A stretch of 5,920 nt of DNA. Origin: Gammaproteobacteria bacterium (GTDB lineage: Bacteria; Pseudomonadota; Gammaproteobacteria; QOAV01). The notes below the pieces were generated by a model. That model was not told the DNA's origin. It worked only from the letters and a program-made list of their open reading frames with translations, and ran no database searches. Positions 1 through 5,920 of the stretch are shown in pieces; positions within the stretch are counted from its first letter, which is position 1, and each line of letters opens with the position of its first letter. The stretch is taken from assembly GCA_003972845.1 (NCBI GenBank), contig QOAV01000077.1, forward strand, positions 1 through 5,920, read 5' to 3'. A program made the translations under genes and the position numbers.

Positions 1-309
1 GCTTATGCCAGCAGCAAGGCGGCGCTGGTGGGGCTGACCCGGTCCATGGCGGTGGAGCTGGGCGGCAGGGTGCGCGTGAATGCTTTATGTCCTGCCGCCA
101 TCGATACTGAAATGCTGAGGCAGGGGTTTGCCGATAGCCAGCCCGGGTTGCAGGAGTTGTCTGATTATCACCCCAGCAAGAGCATAGGTGATCCGGCTGA
201 AGTGGCGAAAATCGTGCTTTGTCTGGCCGATCCGGATTTCAGGTTTTTACACGGTGCGGTGATCGGTCTGGATGGCGGCATTGCTGCCCGCTTGCACGAC
301 CCCGATTGA
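1..309 (+). CDS. Short-chain dehydrogenase/reductase, C-terminal part (5' end outside window)
   Basis: Frame 1 is open from the first base and ends at TGA 307-309, giving 102 residues of an NAD(P)-dependent oxidoreductase of the classical SDR family. The second visible residue is the catalytic Tyr of a YASSK motif, the family's Y-x-x-x-K with Lys at residue 6. It is followed by the usual helix (LVGLTRSMAVEL) and by VRVNALCPAAIDTEML, the strand that contacts the nicotinamide end. This strand normally reads N-x-x-x-PG, but here Pro is followed by Ala. The C-terminus has the typical GAVIGLDGG ending. Classical SDRs have about 250 residues with the Tyr near 150, so roughly 150 residues including the N-terminal GxxxGxG site are missing to the left. 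Related enzymes include FabG-like reductases and sugar or alcohol dehydrogenases; the substrate cannot be told from this part. A 137-base spacer separates it from the polysaccharide genes, so membership of their operon is uncertain. Confidence 0.93.
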   Translation, partial: AYASSKAALVGLTRSMAVELGGRVRVNALCPAAIDTEMLRQGFADSQPGLQELSDYHPSKSIGDPAEVAKIVLCLADPDFRFLHGAVIGLDGGIAARLHDPD

Positions 310-3300
310 CGCAAACGGACTGTAGCCAGTTTTCTGGCTAACAGGCAATGATTCGACGGAGTCCATGAAATCATGACAATCAAAACCAGATTTTTTCCCG
401 GCGCTATTTTGCCCGACCTGGTGAACACGAAACGGCAGGCGCTCTCGTGATTATTCCACGCAGCCTGATCATGTCTACGCGTCCTCTCCGCTACGGTATC
501 GACGGAGTGATGTTCAGAACTTTCGCTGACACCGCGGCGCTGCGGCAGCAGAAAGATCGATTCGCCGGTTCGCCCATGCTGGTGGTCGGCAACGGGCCGA
601 GCCTGAACAAAACTCCGCTGGAAGAGTTTGCCGGTGTTCCCTCTGTGGGCATGAACAAGATCGACCTGATGTATTCCCGCACCCGCTGGAGGCCCAGCGT
701 GGTGGTCTGCCTGAACAATATCGTCGTCAAACAGCATCAGGACCATTTCGCCGCTAGCGAGATCCCGGTATTTGTTGGCTGGAAGGCCCGGCACCTGGTT
801 AGCCGGCACAACCGTGACAGGCTCAATTACTTCAATACCTTGCTGTCCAACCGCTTTTCCACCGATGCAGTAACCGGTTTCGGAAGCTCGGCGACAGTGA
901 CTTATATTGCTTTGCAAATGGCCTACTGGATGGGTGCGGATCCGGTCATCCTGTTCGGTGTCGATCACAGTTTCAATTACAGCGGTTCACACGCAACCTA
1001 CCAGAAGCGCAAGGGATCCGACGTCAATCATTTTGATCCGAATTATTTCAAGGAGGGAACAATCTGGGCCACGCCTGATCTGGACCAGAGCGAACTGGAC
1101 TATGCGCTCGCACGGCAAGCTTACGAAGCGGATGGGCGGCGTATTCTCGATGCTACCATCGAAGGCAAGCTGGAGGTTTTCCCTAAAATTTCGGTCGATC
1201 AGGCGCTTGAGATCGTGGGCAAGGGCGGGCCTGGATAGTGGATACCCTGACTCGCTCCCGCTGGCCGGACCGGCGTGTCCCGCAACACGACCCGGCGCAG
1301 GCCCGTGTTCAGGTTGCGCCAGGCCCGGAAAACGCCTTGCCTGTGACGCAACGCCTGTCCCGGCGTTTTGCCGGTTCCGCATCGATTTCGACATGGGGCA
1401 GTTTTCTGGTTCGGGCGATGCCGCTACTGGTGCTGCCGCCTTTTGTATCCCGGCTTTTTCCGACGCCCGAAGCCGCGCTCTGGTTTGTATTGATCACTTT
1501 GCAGGGCCTGCAGCTGTTACTGGAGAGCAGTGTCGGTATGACTTTTATCCGCTCCATCGGTTTTGTCATGGGCGGAGCAACCCAGCTGCGCGACCACCGG
1601 CAGGCGGGTGAGGCCGGCAAGCAAGCCCAGCCCAACATGAATCTGATGTCGCGCCTTTGGTCCGTCATGCGCAGCCTGTACGGGTATGTGGGTCTGATCA
1701 CTCTGTTATTCATCGGCGTACTGGGCGCCGCATCAGCGCCGACCCTGATTCAGCAGATGGACAACCCCCGGGAAGGCTGGGGAGCGATAGCGGTTTTTGT
1801 AGTCGGCGCCGGCCTGCGTGCCTATGGCGGCTTATACATCAGTTACCTGTACGGCATAGGGCGTATTGCGTTGCTGCGCTGGTGGGAGGCGGTATTCTGG
1901 GGTCTGGCCACAATCTCTTCCCTGGCAGTGCTGTTGGCGGGCGGCAGTTTGCTGGCAGTGGCGTTAGCCTATCAGATACCGCTGCTGGGCAACCTTTTCT
2001 GGAATGCGCTGCTGGTCCGCAAAGACCAGAATCGCCGCCGGGGATTTGAGCGCGTTGGCGGGATAGACCGCGAAGTTCTGACCCAGGTCTGGCCCGGCAT
2101 GTGGCGCACCGGCCTGGGTGTTGCCCTGTTCCTTGGCGTCACTCAGGGCGCGGGACTGTACTACGCGAAAATCGGACCGGCGGAACAAGTGGCGTCCTAC
2201 CTGTTTGCCATGTCCCTGATGCGGCCCATGATGCAATTCGCGCAAGTGCCATTCATAACCAAGCTGCCCATATTGGCTGAATATCAGGTGAAAGCCGAAA
2301 GGCTGGAGCAGGTCAAGCTGGCGCAAAGAGGTATGCTGTTGTCACACTCGTTGTTGGCGTTGATGGTTCTGGCTGCGGCCGTTGTTTTGCCCGTATTCGC
2401 CAAGGCTGGCGGTGCCACCGATGTGCCATTGCTGCTTTGGGTCGCCATCGGGGTTGCGGCTTATCTGGAACGTATCGGCAGCATGCACCTGCAGTTCTAT
2501 TCACAGACCAATCATATTCTGCTGCACTGGGCCAACGGCGGTGCCGCCATACTGTTTGCGATATTCGCCTGGTTCCTGTTGCCACATCTTGGTGTTCTGG
2601 CGTTCCCCCTGGCCCTGTGTCTGGCCCTGCTGCTTTTTTATGTCCCGTATTCCATGTGGCATTCATACCAGGCCTTCGGGCTTTCATTTCCCCGATATGA
2701 GCTGCGTACTTCAGCCGTTCCACTGTTGTTGATGCTGTCGTTGTTGCTGTTGCTGGGTGTGTATATCTAGATATGTTGTGGATTTTGCTATACAGCTCGA
2801 TTGTTTGCCTGTTCCTGTACTTGAGCAAGGTCAATCTGTTCCGGTTTGATTTCATCTTCAGCGTGGGAATGCTGTTCTCGTCCCTGCTGGCGGTATTGCC
2901 CATACTCGAATATCCGGTGGAGCTCGAGCCCCGCGTTGTTCTGTTTCTCATCGGATTCCACTTTTCCATATTCACCGCCTTCAATAGCGTGGCCTTGGGA
3001 TATGGCGGGGCGGCCAGAAACGAAAAAAGCAGGCCAGAAAAGCCTGCTTTTACCAACGTTTCTATCGGGTCTTTTCAGATTATCAGGGCGGGTGCCATTA
3101 TTTTCTGCCTCTTGGGCATCGCCAGCAATCTGCTGGATGGCTCCATCCCCATACTGTCCAGTGCCGGCAGCCTGGCCGAAATACGGGAAGGTTTTTCCTA
3201 CACCGAGGTCGAAGGCGGCGTTCTGGCGCGTTCAGCCGACGCCATGAGCCACTTCGGCATACTTTTCATCATACTCAGCCCTTTGTATCTGAAGCGCCGT

Positions 3301-5920
3301 TTCACTTCCAGGGCTCTGGTCGCTTTCGTGCTGATCCTGGTTATCTCGCACTCTCTGGAATCCGGAGCCCGGGCAACCATCGTGATTACCATTGTCGGCT
3401 TCAGCGCCGTATTCTTTTCGCTGAACCGGATAAAGCCGGGAAAAATAATGCTGCTGGCTGGCCTTGCTGCGTTGCTGTTCTATGTGCTTGCGGTAGAGTT
3501 TTATCTGGCCAGAAACCCCGAATTCGGAAACAACCCCGACTATTTCATCAGCCGCAGTTGCGCCGGCGCGGCTTCTCATCCCTCGATTGCTGATGCATCA
3601 GATGTGGTGCAGGCGTTGAATCTGTCGCTCTGTTATTTTTCCTCGCCGCCCTATTATTTGCAGCATTTCATGGATCAGACCAACTGGAGATGGGACTATT
3701 CGCTTGGCGCATACAACCTGGGATTCATTTTCAGGGATACTTTCGTCAGCGATCGCCTGCTGATCGCTCATTTGTTTGATTCGTCCGGTTACGGGTCAAA
3801 TCCCTGGTCGACTTTTGCCCGGGACATGTTCATCGATTTCGGTTTTTTTGCCTTTGCCGCAGCATTTGCCTTCGGGCTGGGTATTCGCCTGATGACAGGC
3901 ACCGACTACAAGCAATCGGACATGCGTCTGGCGCGGTTCGGCTTCCTGGCGGCTGCGGGTTTTATGGCTCCTTTCATATCGCCGATACTGATACGACCCA
4001 TTGTATATCCCATTCTACTGACCTTCCTGCTACCGCCTGTATTGAAGCTTCTTCCGGTCAAGGGGAGGGTTTCGCCTCCGCCGGTTTACCCGAACCGCAT
4101 GTCTGGCCAGCAGCCTGGTTCAGGCTCGGCATGACGTCATCAGAATGCGATTACGCACATTCGACCGGGTATGGGTACCAGTCAAATAAACATGGACTAC
4201 AGACCGGCAAGGCCGGACAGGAAATATGCAGCTTGCTGAAAAATACAGATCGGTAACGCAGAGACTCTATCCCGAGTACGATGCAGGCGGTTTTACCCGG
4301 GAAGACAACAGTGTGATCTTCTATACACGGGTACAGGGTCTGCTTGAAAAACACATGACCGTACTGGATTTCGGCGCCGGCACCAATATCTGGGCGAATA
4401 GCCCTGATCGGATCCGCACCCGCCTGATGCGTCTTCAGGGCGCCTGCGAGACAGTGATTGGCGTTGATCCCGACCCCGGCGTTTTGAACAACCCCTGGCT
4501 TGATCAGGCCATCTGCGTTCAGCCGGGGGAGCCGCTGCCGTTTGAAGACGAAACTTTCGACATGATTGTTTCCTTTGCAGTATTCGAGCATATCGATGAC
4601 CCCGGGTTTGTTAGCAGCGAACTGGACCGGGTGCTGAAGCCGGGCGGCTGGTTGTGTGCGTGGACGCCCAACAAATGGGGTTATGTGGGCATCGGCGCGA
4701 GGCTGATACCGAATCGCTTCCATGCGAAATTGCTGGCCACCACTTTCAACAGCAAACAGGACACCCGTCAGGATAGTGACGTTTACCCGGTTCGATACCA
4801 GCTGAATACTATGAACAGGATCAAAAAGCTGTTTCCGTCACCGAAATATCGCCACTACAGCTACTACTACAACGGGCCGCCGTCCTATCATGGAGAGCGG
4901 ATGATTCTGGCTCTGATGTACAAGTGGTTTGAAATGCTGACACCCGCGTTTTTTGACAGGTATCTCCATATCATCATCAGAAAAACCGGCGCACCGGCGA
5001 CTGGTATTGCTGACAGAGAGACCGGTGTCCACCTCGAATGACCATATTTGATCTGGCCACGGATTGGTAATGAATGCCGAGTCCCGAAATCATGAATAAT
5101 AAAGAAATCGACGGCAGCAAAGCGACCAATGAAGCGCGCAGGCCTTCTGTTTTAATGCTTTCACCGTTTTTTCATCCGGAAAAAATTTCTACCGGCAAAT
5201 ACAATACTTTTCTCGCCCGTCAGTTGGCGCGAGATGCGGGCTCCGTCCGCGTTCTTGCGTCACATCCGCTTTATCCGGACTGGCAGCCGCTGAAGTCAGA
5301 TGCCGGCCTGGCAGGCGTGACGATCATGCGCGGCGGTGCCCGGGTGCGCTATCCGCAAGCGCCGCTGTTGCGGCGGGCGGTGCTGGAATTGTGGTATGGA
5401 TGGTTCGTTTGTTCGCGTTATATACGAATTCGACGGTCTGCGGATATCATCGTTCCTGTATTTCCGCCCAGCCTGTTTTTCTTTCTGATGTCACCGTTAT
5501 TGCCGTCCGCCAGTCGGAGTGTCGGCCTGGTGCACGATCTGCAGGGCGTCTATGCCGGGCATTCTACAAAACTTGGCGGCCGCCTGGTTCACAAGCTTAT
5601 TCATTTTATCGAGAAGCGCTGCTTTTCGGCCTGCGACAGCTTGATATTTCTGTCAAAAACCATGCAGGAACGCGCTGTGTCGGAATATGACCTGAACCGA
5701 TCCCGTTGTGCAGTGTGTTACCCGTTTGTTGCGCTGGACCATGCAACCGTGGATTCCGGCAGCGCCCTGAAGGACTTGTTCGATGCGGACAAGATTTCCG
5801 TGGTGTATTCCGGCGCCCTTGGCGACAAGCAGAACCCGGACGGACTGTATGCGTTTTTTCAGGCTCTGCTGGCGCGGCAGCGGGACGTCGAATGCCATGT
5901 TTTTTCAGCGGGACCGCATT

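Overview
This window looks like the interior of a Wzx/Wzy-type surface-polysaccharide locus (O-antigen, capsule or exopolysaccharide). The host is probably a moderately GC-rich Gram-negative bacterium. A gammaproteobacterium of the Marinobacter/Pseudomonas type is my guess, from base composition and protein flavour only. All real genes are on the + strand, and both outermost genes are cut by the window edges.

Layout: (1) 1-309, the C-terminal 102 residues of a classical short-chain dehydrogenase/reductase (YASSK active site). (2) 310-446, a short spacer with a strong stem-loop just after that gene, then a chain of tiny start/stop-overlapping reading frames leading into the next gene. (3) 447-1238, a DUF115/MptE-like protein with a GNGPSL nucleotide-binding motif, which also resembles GT42 sialyltransferases. 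(4) 1238-2770, a roughly 12-helix MOP-superfamily (Wzx-like) flippase. (5) 2773-4134, a multi-spanning Wzy-like repeat-unit polymerase with a terminator-like hairpin inside its coding sequence. (6) 4135-4225, a short spacer. (7) 4226-5041, a class I SAM-dependent methyltransferase. (8) 5074-5920, the N-terminal 282 residues of a GT4 glycosyltransferase resembling the WcaI subgroup, running off the right edge.

How the genes work together (inference from family knowledge): glycosyltransferases, including the GT4 enzyme and possibly the DUF115 protein, would build a lipid-linked repeat unit on the cytoplasmic face. The methyltransferase may methylate a sugar of that unit. The flippase would move it across the inner membrane, and the polymerase would join units on the periplasmic side. 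The DUF115 gene, flippase and polymerase are packed with a 1-base overlap and a 2-base gap, so they are almost certainly one transcript. The methyltransferase and the GT4 gene are linked by an ATGA-overlapping 10-codon mini-frame that is in phase with the GT4 gene.

I see no mobile element, CRISPR array, tRNA or rRNA, and no convincing promoter. The gene set itself is of a known kind. The least explained items are the role of the DUF115 protein, the intragenic hairpin in the polymerase gene, and the two start/stop-overlap junctions.
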